Source of the DNA: Silvibacterium bohemicum
GTDB taxonomy: Bacteria; Acidobacteriota; Terriglobia; Terriglobales; Acidobacteriaceae
Assembly: GCF_001006305.1 (NCBI RefSeq)
Contig: NZ_LBHJ01000001.1
Span: 310,001-374,000 of the forward strand
Direction of reading: 5' to 3'
Length of the DNA: 64,000 bases
Shown in pieces: positions 42,515 to 49,899 of the stretch; the first letter of the stretch is position 1; each line of letters opens with the position of its first letter. Both the position numbers and the translations under genes were made by a program. A model generated the notes under the pieces. That model had not been told where the DNA came from. It was given only the letters and a program-made list of their open reading frames with translations, and searched no databases.

Positions 42515-43879
42515 ATGACCTCGGAGGTTCGAGAAGAGACCGGCGCACGGAACGCGACTGGGGCTAGTCCGATGCCTGCCCCGAGTCAGAGTAGTTTCTC
42601 GCATGCGTGGCGGGCGCTGCGGCATCCCAACTTCCGCCTGTTCTTTGCCGGCCAGAGCATTTCGCTCATCGGCACCTGGATGACGCGCATCGCCACAGCC
42701 TGGCTGGTCTATCAGCTCACCCATTCGGCGCTTCTGCTGGGCACAGTCAGCTTCGTTGGGCAGATCCCCACATTTATCCTTGCGCCACTGGCCGGTGTTC
42801 TCGTCGATCGTGTCGACCGCCGCATGGTGCTGCTCTGGACGCAGGCCCTGGCCATGCTTCAGTCGCTGATTCTGGCCTGGCTCACGCTCACCCATCGCAT
42901 CACCATTAGCGAAGTCTTGGCGCTGAGCGCCTTTCAGGGCGTCATCAATGCCTTCGATATGCCCGGCCGGCAGTCCTTTATGGTCAAGATGGTGGAGGAT
43001 CGCACCGATCTTTCGAACGCCATCGCCATCAACTCGTCCATGGTCAACCTTGCCCGGCTGATCGGTCCTTCACTGGCTGGCCTGGTCATCGCAGCCACCA
43101 ACGAGGGATGGTGCTTCTTGATCGATGGCATCAGCTACATCGCCGTCATTGTCTCGCTGCTGCTGATGCGGGTGAAGGCCGATGAAGTAAAGCGCGCAAC
43201 CGCCTCGATGGCCGCTCAGCTGCGCGAGGGCTGGGATTACGTCTCGACCTTCGTGCCGGTGCGAACTATTCTGCTGCTCTTCGCGCTGGTCAGCCTGATG
43301 GGCATGCCCTACGTTGTGCTGATGCCGGTCTTCGCCGCCCAGGTGCTGCACGGAGGCCCGCACACCCTCGGATTCCTGATGGGCGGGGCCGGAGTCGGCG
43401 CGCTGGTTTCTGCGCTGTCGCTGGTGCTGCGCAAATCGGTGCGCGGACTGCTGAAGATGATTCCGATTGCCGCCGCGATCTTCGGAGTAGGCCTGGTGGC
43501 CTTCGGGCTTTCGCGCGTGATGTGGCTTTCGATGGCGTTGATGGTGATTGTGGGCTTCGGGATGATGCAGGGCCTGACCGCCAGCAACACCATCATCCAG
43601 ACCCTCGTTCCTGAAGATAAGCGCGGCCGCTTGATGAGCTACTACACAGCAGCCTTCGTGGGCATGGCGCCCTTCGGCAGCCTGCTCGCCGGCTCCATGG
43701 CGCATTGGATCGGCGCGCCGAGAACTGTGATGGTAACCGGTACCTGCTGCGTGGCGGGATCAGCCTGGTTTTGGACGCAGATGAAGACGCTGCGCAAGGG
43801 AATCAGGCCAATCTACGAGCAACTAGGCATAGTCCCGGCAAGACCCAGCAAGCTGGTAGAAGAACAAGCAGGCAACTAA
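42515..43879 (+). CDS. MFS transporter of the MFS_3 (EntS-like) group
   Basis: The product (454 residues from ATG 42515; GTG 42506 adds three) begins with a Ser/Pro-rich leader, then WRALRHPNFRLFFAGQSISL-IGTWM, ATAWLVYQLTHSALLLGTVS, APLAGVLVDRVDRRMVLLWT (motif A) and PGRQSFMVKMVEDRTDLSNA, which is diagnostic for the EntS-like group. About 12 membrane segments. Members export siderophores or other metabolites; no siderophore genes are near. A hairpin oriented for the opposite strand separates it from the M16 pair. Confidence 0.9.
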   Translation: MTSEVREETGARNATGASPMPAPSQSSFSHAWRALRHPNFRLFFAGQSISLIGTWMTRIATAWLVYQLTHSALLLGTVSFVGQIPTFILAPLAGVLVDRVDRRMVLLWTQALAMLQSLILAWLTLTHRITISEVLALSAFQGVINAFDMPGRQSFMVKMVEDRTDLSNAIAINSSMVNLARLIGPSLAGLVIAATNEGWCFLIDGISYIAVIVSLLLMRVKADEVKRATASMAAQLREGWDYVSTFVPVRTILLLFALVSLMGMPYVVLMPVFAAQVLHGGPHTLGFLMGGAGVGALVSALSLVLRKSVRGLLKMIPIAAAIFGVGLVAFGLSRVMWLSMALMVIVGFGMMQGLTASNTIIQTLVPEDKRGRLMSYYTAAFVGMAPFGSLLAGSMAHWIGAPRTVMVTGTCCVAGSAWFWTQMKTLRKGIRPIYEQLGIVPARPSKLVEEQAGN

Positions 43880-43907
43880 AGACTCGTCACGCACTCACCG
43901 TCACCGC

Positions 43908-43948
43908 TCAAAAAGCAAAACGGGCAACGCCAAAGAAGGCCTTGCCCG
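43908..43948 (-). terminator. Minus-strand terminator of the M16 pair
   Basis: CGGGCAA-GCC at 43921-43931 and GGC-TTGCCCG at 43938-43948 form an interrupted stem with an AAAGAA loop; reading the minus strand it is followed by TTTTGCTTTTTG (43908-43919). Confidence 0.65.
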
Positions 43949-43951
43949 CCA

Positions 43952-43990
43952 AACCGCTAAACCCTAAAACCTATCCCCGACACCCTATCG
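43952..43990. repeat. CTAAACCCTAAAACC spacer repeat
   Basis: CCGCTAAACCCTAAAACCTA-TCCCCGACACCCTATCG lies directly downstream (in transcription) of the M16 stop, third example of the CCCTAAACCCT/TACACCCT family seen at 3838 and 7521. Here only the right-hand tract is present. Confidence 0.5.
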
Positions 43991-45547
43991 TCAATTTCCC
44001 GGTCCCATCTGCTGCCGCATTCCCGCCGGCATGGGGATGGTGATATCGATCGGATGCGGCTGGCCCATGTTCAGCTCAGTCAGCGGTGTTCCAAGCTGCG
44101 ATTCGTTGCCGACGACCAGCACCGCGAGCTTGGATGGGTCGATGTACTTCTTCGCCACGCGCTCCAGATCCGCAGTCGTTACTGCTTCCACTGCGGCGCG
44201 ATATTTCTCCAGAAAATCCGGAGGATATCCATAGAACTCCAGCGTCGTCGCCTCGGTCAGCACCTTTTCCTTGCTGTCGTAACGGAAGATGAAAGAATTC
44301 AGCAGCTGGTCCTTGGCGCTGGTCAGTTCGGCATCCGTGAAGGGCTTGGTCTTGAGATCGTTGATCTCATCGAGCATGGCCTTGGTGGCCGTCACGGTGG
44401 TCGGGCTCTTGGTGAGAGCTGTTGTGTAGAACATCCCCGGGTGGTCATACGACGCGCCATAGCCGCCGCTCACCGAGTACGCCAGGCCCATCTTGGTGCG
44501 CACCTGCTGAAACAGCCGCGAGCCAAAGCCGCCGGAGAAGATTTCGTTCATCACCGCGAGCGCATAGAAGTCGGGGTTGCGGCGGTCGGTGCCGAGCCCG
44601 ACGATCCACACGTTGCTCTGGTTCACGTCCTCTTTGTTGACGAAATAAACCCCCGGCTTGGGACCGGCAAATTCGCCGCCGGGCTTGGGCGATGCAGCGC
44701 CGCGTGGCAGGCTTTCAAACGCCTCGCGCAGCTTTTTCTCCATCGTCGCCGAATCGAAATCGCCTTCTACCGAAATGATGATGTTATTGGGAGCGACCGT
44801 CTTCGCATGCCACGCCTTCAGATCGTCGACCGTGACAGACATCACCGTCGCAATCTCCGGCTCACGAGCGTAAGGGCTGTCCGCACCGAAGACCAGCTTG
44901 GTCGCCTCGCGCTGCGCAACCTCTTCTACATCGTCGTTGCGGCGCACGATGCCGGCCACCGCCTGCTGCTTGGCCAACTGCAATTTCTGGTCGTTGAAGG
45001 CCGGATGCTCGAGCACATCGACGGCGATGCCGAAGACCTGATCTTCATCCTTGGTAAGGCATGACCACGAGACAGAGGTGGAATCGATATCTCCACCGGT
45101 CTCCACCTTCGCCGCCTTCGCCTCGAGAAGATCATCGAGTTTGTCGCCATCCTGGGTCGTCGTGCCGCTGGTGCGCCAGGTCTCGCCGTAAAGTCCGATC
45201 AGTCCAACCTTGGCCGCCGGCACATCGCGCGATCCGCCGCGAATATCGATCGTGCCGCTAATGAACGGCAGCTCGTGGTCTTCTTCGAGAAGAATGATCA
45301 CGCCGTTTTTCAACTCGACGCGCTTCGGCGGTTCAGGATGAAAGGCCGGCAGCGGTGGAATGGGAATCTGCGTCCATGGCTGGGCCTGGCGCGCCGCCTT
45401 GGCGTCGGGAGGAACCACCGTCGTAGTCTGCGCCTGCGCAGAGATCGCGGCCAGCGCCGTCATGCCGAGCAGTGAAAAGACGGCCGTACGAATCGGATGC
45501 GCGCCGCGCCGGGGAAGCCTGCTCAATGGAAGTCTATGCCTCATCAT
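43991..45547 (-). CDS. M16-family peptidase-like subunit lacking the zinc motif
   Basis: The 518-residue product has a signal peptide (MMRHRLPLSRL ... AISAQAQ) and the M16 fold, but the zinc-site position reads GLIGLYGETWRTSGT rather than HxxEH, so the residues that bind zinc are missing. The second domain keeps GGFGSRLFQQVRTKMGLAYS, carrying the Arg/Tyr pair. This matches the inactive partner of heterodimeric M16B proteases. It overlaps the active-subunit gene by four bases (45544-45547), so they are likely made together in the periplasm. Confidence 0.9.
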   Translation of the reverse strand: MMRHRLPLSRLPRRGAHPIRTAVFSLLGMTALAAISAQAQTTTVVPPDAKAARQAQPWTQIPIPPLPAFHPEPPKRVELKNGVIILLEEDHELPFISGTIDIRGGSRDVPAAKVGLIGLYGETWRTSGTTTQDGDKLDDLLEAKAAKVETGGDIDSTSVSWSCLTKDEDQVFGIAVDVLEHPAFNDQKLQLAKQQAVAGIVRRNDDVEEVAQREATKLVFGADSPYAREPEIATVMSVTVDDLKAWHAKTVAPNNIIISVEGDFDSATMEKKLREAFESLPRGAASPKPGGEFAGPKPGVYFVNKEDVNQSNVWIVGLGTDRRNPDFYALAVMNEIFSGGFGSRLFQQVRTKMGLAYSVSGGYGASYDHPGMFYTTALTKSPTTVTATKAMLDEINDLKTKPFTDAELTSAKDQLLNSFIFRYDSKEKVLTEATTLEFYGYPPDFLEKYRAAVEAVTTADLERVAKKYIDPSKLAVLVVGNESQLGTPLTELNMGQPHPIDITIPMPAGMRQQMGPGN

Positions 45548-47157
45548 TGCGCACCTGCCTGGGACTGCTGCTGCGCAGATGGTTTTGGAGCTTCAAACTC
45601 GACCATCGCATAGGTGCGGTTGGTGTCGACAAAAACCTTGTTAGCCACTCTGCGAATATCCGCCTTCGTCACTGAATCGATCTTCTGAAGTTGATTGAAA
45701 AGCTCTCGCCAGTCTCCATATCGCAACTGATAAATCGCGAGCTGCTGCGCAAGTCCTTCGTTATCGCCCAGCCCACGCAGCAGGTCTGCGCGTGCGCGGG
45801 TCTTGAACATGGCCAGCTCTTCGTCGCTTACATCCGCTGCCTTCAGCTTGTCGATCTCTTTATGGATCGCGGCACGCATCTCTTGCGGTGTGTGTCCCTG
45901 ATCGGGCACAGCGAAGAAGGCGAAGAGGCCCGGATACTTGTCGCCGGGGAAGCCGCTGAAGCCCTCAGCCTGCGCGGCAATCTGCTGGTCGCGCACCAGT
46001 GAGCGATAGAGGCGCGAGGTACGGCCGTTCGAGAAGATGTCCTGAATCGCATCGTAAACAGCGTCGTCGGGATCGCGATAGTCGGGGCGGTGGTAGCCCT
46101 CAAGATAAAGCGGCTGCGTCGGCTCCTTGATGACGACGGATTTCTCTGCAGTCTGCGGAGGCTCGACCGTGGTCATCTCCTCCGGCTTCGGCCCGGCGGG
46201 TATCGTGCCGAAGTATTTTTCGAACATCGCCATATCGCCGGGCTTCACATCGCCCACCACGGCGATGGTGATGTTCGCCGGCACATAGTAGATCTTGTGA
46301 AAGGCCGCGGCCTCGGTGGCCGTGATCTGGCTCAACTCGCTCTCCCAGCCCACATTCGGCCGGTGATAGGGATGCGCAACGTACGCGGCGGCCAGAAACT
46401 GCTCCACCATGCGGCCGATGGGATTGGAGTCGACGCGCATGCGCCGCTCTTCCATCACCACGTCGCGCTCCTTATAAAACTCGCGCGGCACCGGATTCGC
46501 GATGCGGTCGCTCTCCATGTAGGCCCACAGCTGCAGGCGATTCGCGGGCATGCTCCAGAAATACTGCGTCGCGTCGAGGCTGGTCTCGGCGTTCAGTCCG
46601 CTGGCTCCGTTGGCGTCCGCAATCTCCGTGAACTCGTTGGGGATCACGTATTGCTCGGCATCTTTCTGGGCATCCAGAAACGCATCGTGCAGCTGCTTGA
46701 GCTTGGCTTCATCGCGGCCCACGCGCTTGCGATACTCCGTGTCGTAGGCGGCATAAGCATCTTCCACCTTGTCGAGCGCAATCTTCTCCGCCGCGTAGTC
46801 GGTGGTGCCGATATCCTTCGTCCCCTTGAAGGCCAGGTGTTCGAACATGTGCGCGATGCCCGACTGGCCGCCAGGATCGTTGGCGTCGCCCGCATCCACG
46901 ATGGTGAAGTAGGAGAACACCGGCGCTTCCGGCCTCTCGCAGAGGATCAGCGTAAGACCGTTGGGTAGAACCTTTGTCGTGACACGCTTGTTGAAGTCCG
47001 CCAGGAACCGGCCAGGGTTCGCTTGATCAGGGCTCGCCTGATCAGGACTTGCGTGACCCTGGCTCCAGGCCAGCTTCGCGGCTGGACCCACGATTGCGAG
47101 ACAGGTTCCAAGCGCGGCCACACGCGCAAACCCATGCGCAGCAGAAAGAAATCTCAT
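45544..47157 (-). CDS. M16-family zinc protease, active subunit, secreted
   Basis: The 537-residue product has a signal peptide (MRFLSAAHGFARVAALGTCL ... LAWSQ), a small SPDQA repeat (residues 37-46), and the HMFEH zinc site at 103-107 (SGIAHMFEHLAFKGT) with the downstream Glu in MEERRMRVDSNP. An insertion of charged helices (AAYDTEYRKRVGRDEAKLKQ) follows the active site. It should form a heterodimer with the inactive subunit encoded next. Periplasmic peptide degradation is likely; a substrate is not known. Confidence 0.93.
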   Translation of the reverse strand: MRFLSAAHGFARVAALGTCLAIVGPAAKLAWSQGHASPDQASPDQANPGRFLADFNKRVTTKVLPNGLTLILCERPEAPVFSYFTIVDAGDANDPGGQSGIAHMFEHLAFKGTKDIGTTDYAAEKIALDKVEDAYAAYDTEYRKRVGRDEAKLKQLHDAFLDAQKDAEQYVIPNEFTEIADANGASGLNAETSLDATQYFWSMPANRLQLWAYMESDRIANPVPREFYKERDVVMEERRMRVDSNPIGRMVEQFLAAAYVAHPYHRPNVGWESELSQITATEAAAFHKIYYVPANITIAVVGDVKPGDMAMFEKYFGTIPAGPKPEEMTTVEPPQTAEKSVVIKEPTQPLYLEGYHRPDYRDPDDAVYDAIQDIFSNGRTSRLYRSLVRDQQIAAQAEGFSGFPGDKYPGLFAFFAVPDQGHTPQEMRAAIHKEIDKLKAADVSDEELAMFKTRARADLLRGLGDNEGLAQQLAIYQLRYGDWRELFNQLQKIDSVTKADIRRVANKVFVDTNRTYAMVEFEAPKPSAQQQSQAGAQ

Positions 47158-47214
47158 GAAACCTCGATCTAGACAAGAACAGATGGATACAGATTTGACG
47201 CTAATCGTGTGAAA

Positions 47215-47742
47215 TCAGGGTGTCAAACGCGAAGCGCCGCCGGTTTTAGCCACGGCGAAAACCAGCCGGACGGGACGCAGGTTGAAATAGATCATCCACC
47301 ATGCACCGATGAGTGCGACCGCTGCATAGATGAGCGCCAGCGTCAGAAGCATCGCGCCGAGTGGGATGGGCATTGCCGGATTAGGATGAGCATCCATGCC
47401 GATGATGATGGGACTGCGCCGTGCAAAGAGCAGCGTAGCCGACAACAGTGAAAAGACAAGAAAGTCCAGCGCGCCGATAGCCATGATGGAATACCGCGCC
47501 CAGATGCGTAGCTGGAACAGGCCGGCTACGGTCCACGCGCACCAAGCGAGAAACAGCAGCAGCAGCAGGTCGAAGCTGGCCAGAATGATGCGGACCGAGG
47601 CGATGTGCGGCACCAGCGGATTGCGCGTGAGAAACAATGCGGCAACGGAACCGATGAGGCAGACCGCACCGAAGCAGATCAACAGGCTGAGGACAACGGC
47701 GGCCAGGCTGATTCCACCCGGCTTGCTTTCGGTATCGTGCAT
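47215..47742 (-). CDS. Uncharacterised membrane protein with four hydrophobic segments
   Basis: Not recognised. ATG 47742 (MHDTESKPGGISLAAVVLSL) has AGGAG eight bases upstream, better than the open-frame start at 47766. The 175-residue product has segments near residues 11-38 (LAAVVLSLLICFGAVCLIGS), 52-76 (IILASFDLLLLLFLAWCAWT), 84-106 and 118-142 (MLLTLALIYAAVALIGAWWM), and ends with a basic tail. It lies 57 bases downstream of... that is, before the M16 start on the same strand, and may share its promoter. Confidence 0.62.
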   Translation of the reverse strand: MHDTESKPGGISLAAVVLSLLICFGAVCLIGSVAALFLTRNPLVPHIASVRIILASFDLLLLLFLAWCAWTVAGLFQLRIWARYSIMAIGALDFLVFSLLSATLLFARRSPIIIGMDAHPNPAMPIPLGAMLLTLALIYAAVALIGAWWMIYFNLRPVRLVFAVAKTGGASRLTP

Positions 47743-47842
47743 TGCATGTCTCCTGGCAGCGGGCACGATCGGCGTGGCCCTGGTGAGTTTTTAAAAGCTA
47801 CAGTATGCGCGCGAACAACGAAAGTATCGCATCGATAACCAG

Positions 47843-48001
47843 GTCTCGGTCTTGGAAGAGTACGGCAAGCTGTACCTAGATCAAGAAACTTGCTCTTGGT
47901 AGGTACGGCCTTCAGGCCGTACGTTAATTAAGCAAAACGAATGAGGCTTCAGCCGCTGAGGGAACGCCCCGGTTCGCGCTACAAAGGTTCGTCATAAATC
48001 T
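47843..48001 (+). repeat. Tandem-hairpin REP-like elements, copies 4a (degenerate) and 4b (complete)
   Basis: 4a (47843-47886): GTCTCGGTCTTGGAAGAG, then TACGGCAAGCTGTAC, a decayed hairpin 1. 4b (47891-48001): TTGCTCTTGGTAGG, TACGGCCTTCAGGCCGTA, linker, GAGGCTTCAGCCGCTGAGGG, AACGCCCCGG and tail AAAGGTTCGTCATAAATCT. As at 38090, a partial copy precedes a complete one. Confidence 0.82.
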
Positions 48002-48108
48002 CGCGCGGCGCTCCCCAGCGCGGCCTTCGTTATTCGAAGAACCCTTCTACTTGTCTTTCGGAGCCCAGGCCAAGGAAGAGGCCAGCGATTTGGTTTTCCG
48101 GAGGGAGC

Positions 48109-48158
48109 GTGAGGCTTCAGCCTCACGAAGAGTCCAGCCAACGGAAGGGCTTCAGCCC
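48109..48158 (+). repeat. Pair of TTCA-loop hairpins upstream of the DoxX-like gene
   Basis: GTGAGGC-TTCA-GCCTCAC (48109-48126, perfect 7-bp stem) and GGGC-TTCA-GCCC (48147-48158). Same loop and GGC/GCC closing pairs as the REP-like elements but different flanks, so a related family or a remnant. The rest of the 504-base gap between 47743 and 48246 has no gene that I can support. Confidence 0.6.
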
Positions 48159-48246
48159 CGGGCCTTTGCTTTCTAAACTTGACTCATCTAAGGAGATCAA
48201 TGCGGCGAATCGCGATCGGGGGCCGCTCTGCTACCGTTAACGACAT

Positions 48247-48717
48247 ATGCACTATGCCGTGCCCATCTTTGTCGTCGCGCTGACCATTCCGGCGTTCTTC
48301 CTGCTCGCTCGCGGTGGCTTCGTCGCCTTCGGATGGCCGCAGCGGGGAATACGGATTCTGGTCGCAGTAATTCTGTTGGCCTCGGCGATCGGACATTTCC
48401 TTCAGCCCGCATTTGTCGCGGCGCTGATTCCACCGGTCTTTCCCTTCCGCTATGCGCTGGCTATCGTAAGCGGAATTTGCGAGGCCGCCGGCGGTATCGG
48501 CCTTCTGCTGGCATCGACGCGCCGGATAGCTTCGCTATGGCTGGCGGTGTTCATGATCGCCATCTTTCCGGCGAATATCTACATCGCAGGAAAGATGATT
48601 GGGCCCCTGCATATGCCCAGCGTGGCCGTGCGCGGCCTCATGCAGATTGTGTTCGTCGCTCTCATCCTGCTGGGCGGCTGGGGTGCGCCCATAATCAGAA
48701 AGAAAACAACCGCCTAA
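48247..48717 (+). CDS. DoxX-like small membrane protein
   Basis: The 156-residue product has four hydrophobic helices: MHYAVPIFVVALTIPAFFLL, IRILVAVILLASAIGHFLQP, FRYALAIVSGICEAAGGIGL and LMQIVFVALILLGGWGAPII. GHFLQP near helix 2, the Gly-rich helix 3 and FPANIYIAGK before helix 4 match the DoxX/DUF417-like quinol-related membrane family. Function unknown. Its stop codon overlaps that of the convergent gene at 48714-48717. Confidence 0.72.
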   Translation: MHYAVPIFVVALTIPAFFLLARGGFVAFGWPQRGIRILVAVILLASAIGHFLQPAFVAALIPPVFPFRYALAIVSGICEAAGGIGLLLASTRRIASLWLAVFMIAIFPANIYIAGKMIGPLHMPSVAVRGLMQIVFVALILLGGWGAPIIRKKTTA

Positions 48718-49679
48718 TTCTTCTTCGCCGGTTGCGCCGGCTTCTGCATCGTCGCGTAGTCGGGAAGGAAAATCAGCAGGCCGCCACTGGGCAGCAGCTT
48801 CGAATAGCCGGCCTGCAGCTGTTCGTTGTAGTGGTCGAGAGAGAAATCGAAGCTATTGGCCGGCTCTTTATCCGCCAGCTGCAGGTCCGCGTCCTCCATG
48901 AGAAATTTTCCATACTTCATGCGCCCGCCGCGAAAGTAAATGAAGTTCGCCGCCGGTGTCGGAGGCTGCGCCCCTTTCGCGACGGGCGGCCCGAAGACCT
49001 GGACTAGAGAGTCGCCCTCGATGCGCACCGACGTAATTTTGCCGGTAATCCGCGGCGGCGGAAACAGCGCATTGATGGGAAGAATAATGTCGTCGCCTTC
49101 GATGTAGAAGCGCGATGGCTTCCGCGGCTGGGCAATCGATGAGAGCTTAAGTCCCAACGCGTCCAGCACGCCTTTCTTCAGCATGCCGGCAGCTTTCAGC
49201 TCGGTGAAGTGAACGCGAATGTCGCTGTCGTCCGCGATCGTGACGGTGCCTTTTCCTTCGAAAGGAATACCGATGAGCTTATGGAGATCGCCTTTCACCA
49301 CAATCTGATTGCCTTCAAAGGAGACAGTGATGTTTTTGATCGGAGCCTTGGCTTTCGGCAGCAGATAATTATTCAGAAGCGCGCTGAGATCCGGCGCTTT
49401 GAGGCGGGTTTCGCCTGAATCGATCTGCACGATGAAGGTTCTCTTGTCATCGAGCGAAATGACGTCGCCCGACCTGGGGATCATCCATCCCTCAAGCCTC
49501 GGCACGGTGAGCACCACGTCATCCATGACGTGAAAGAGGCTGTTCTGCACGACGATGTGTACCGCGCCCTTGGCTGCCGGTTGTGCAATGGGGTGCAGCT
49601 TTTTAGGCGGCGTGACTGCCGCGGCCTGCACGGCGAGAACAGAAGCCAAAAGCCACTGGGAAATGAAATTATTCTGCAA
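48714..49679 (-). CDS. Secreted protein of unknown function (321 aa)
   Basis: Not recognised. Signal peptide MQNNFISQWLLASVLAVQAA, then an all-beta-looking protein: GAVHIVVQNSLFHVMDDVVL, RTFIVQIDSGETRLKAPDLS, ALLNNYLLPKAKAPIKNITV, QIVVKGDLHKLIGIPFEGKG, FYIEGDDIILPINALFPPPR and FIYFRGGRMKYGKFLMEDAD. Alternating beta strands with an LNNYLL-type helix recall LmeA/DUF2993-like lipid-binding proteins, a weak resemblance. It is convergent with the DoxX-like gene and divergent from fadN. Confidence 0.75.
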   Translation of the reverse strand: MQNNFISQWLLASVLAVQAAAVTPPKKLHPIAQPAAKGAVHIVVQNSLFHVMDDVVLTVPRLEGWMIPRSGDVISLDDKRTFIVQIDSGETRLKAPDLSALLNNYLLPKAKAPIKNITVSFEGNQIVVKGDLHKLIGIPFEGKGTVTIADDSDIRVHFTELKAAGMLKKGVLDALGLKLSSIAQPRKPSRFYIEGDDIILPINALFPPPRITGKITSVRIEGDSLVQVFGPPVAKGAQPPTPAANFIYFRGGRMKYGKFLMEDADLQLADKEPANSFDFSLDHYNEQLQAGYSKLLPSGGLLIFLPDYATMQKPAQPAKKN

Positions 49680-49899
49680 GCATCTGTCCTTGATTCCAAA
49701 TTTTGTTTGCCAGCTTGGATGCCGACTCGCCGGATTTCCTTCGATCTCCCATCGCTTCCGTTGGCGAACTGGAGGAGCGGAAAGATTTCGTTGATGCCGT
49801 CAAAGGATGACCCTCCTTGACCCTCGTCGAGCCGCCCAGTATTCTGCCCGCGGGTCGGGAAACTTGCCATCGCTGCCTGATCCGGAGAACCTTATCATA

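Noticed and set aside
47021-47055. Short direct repeat around TGATCAGG in the M16 gene start
   Set aside because: Explained by a duplicated SPDQA peptide after the signal sequence; too small to be an element.
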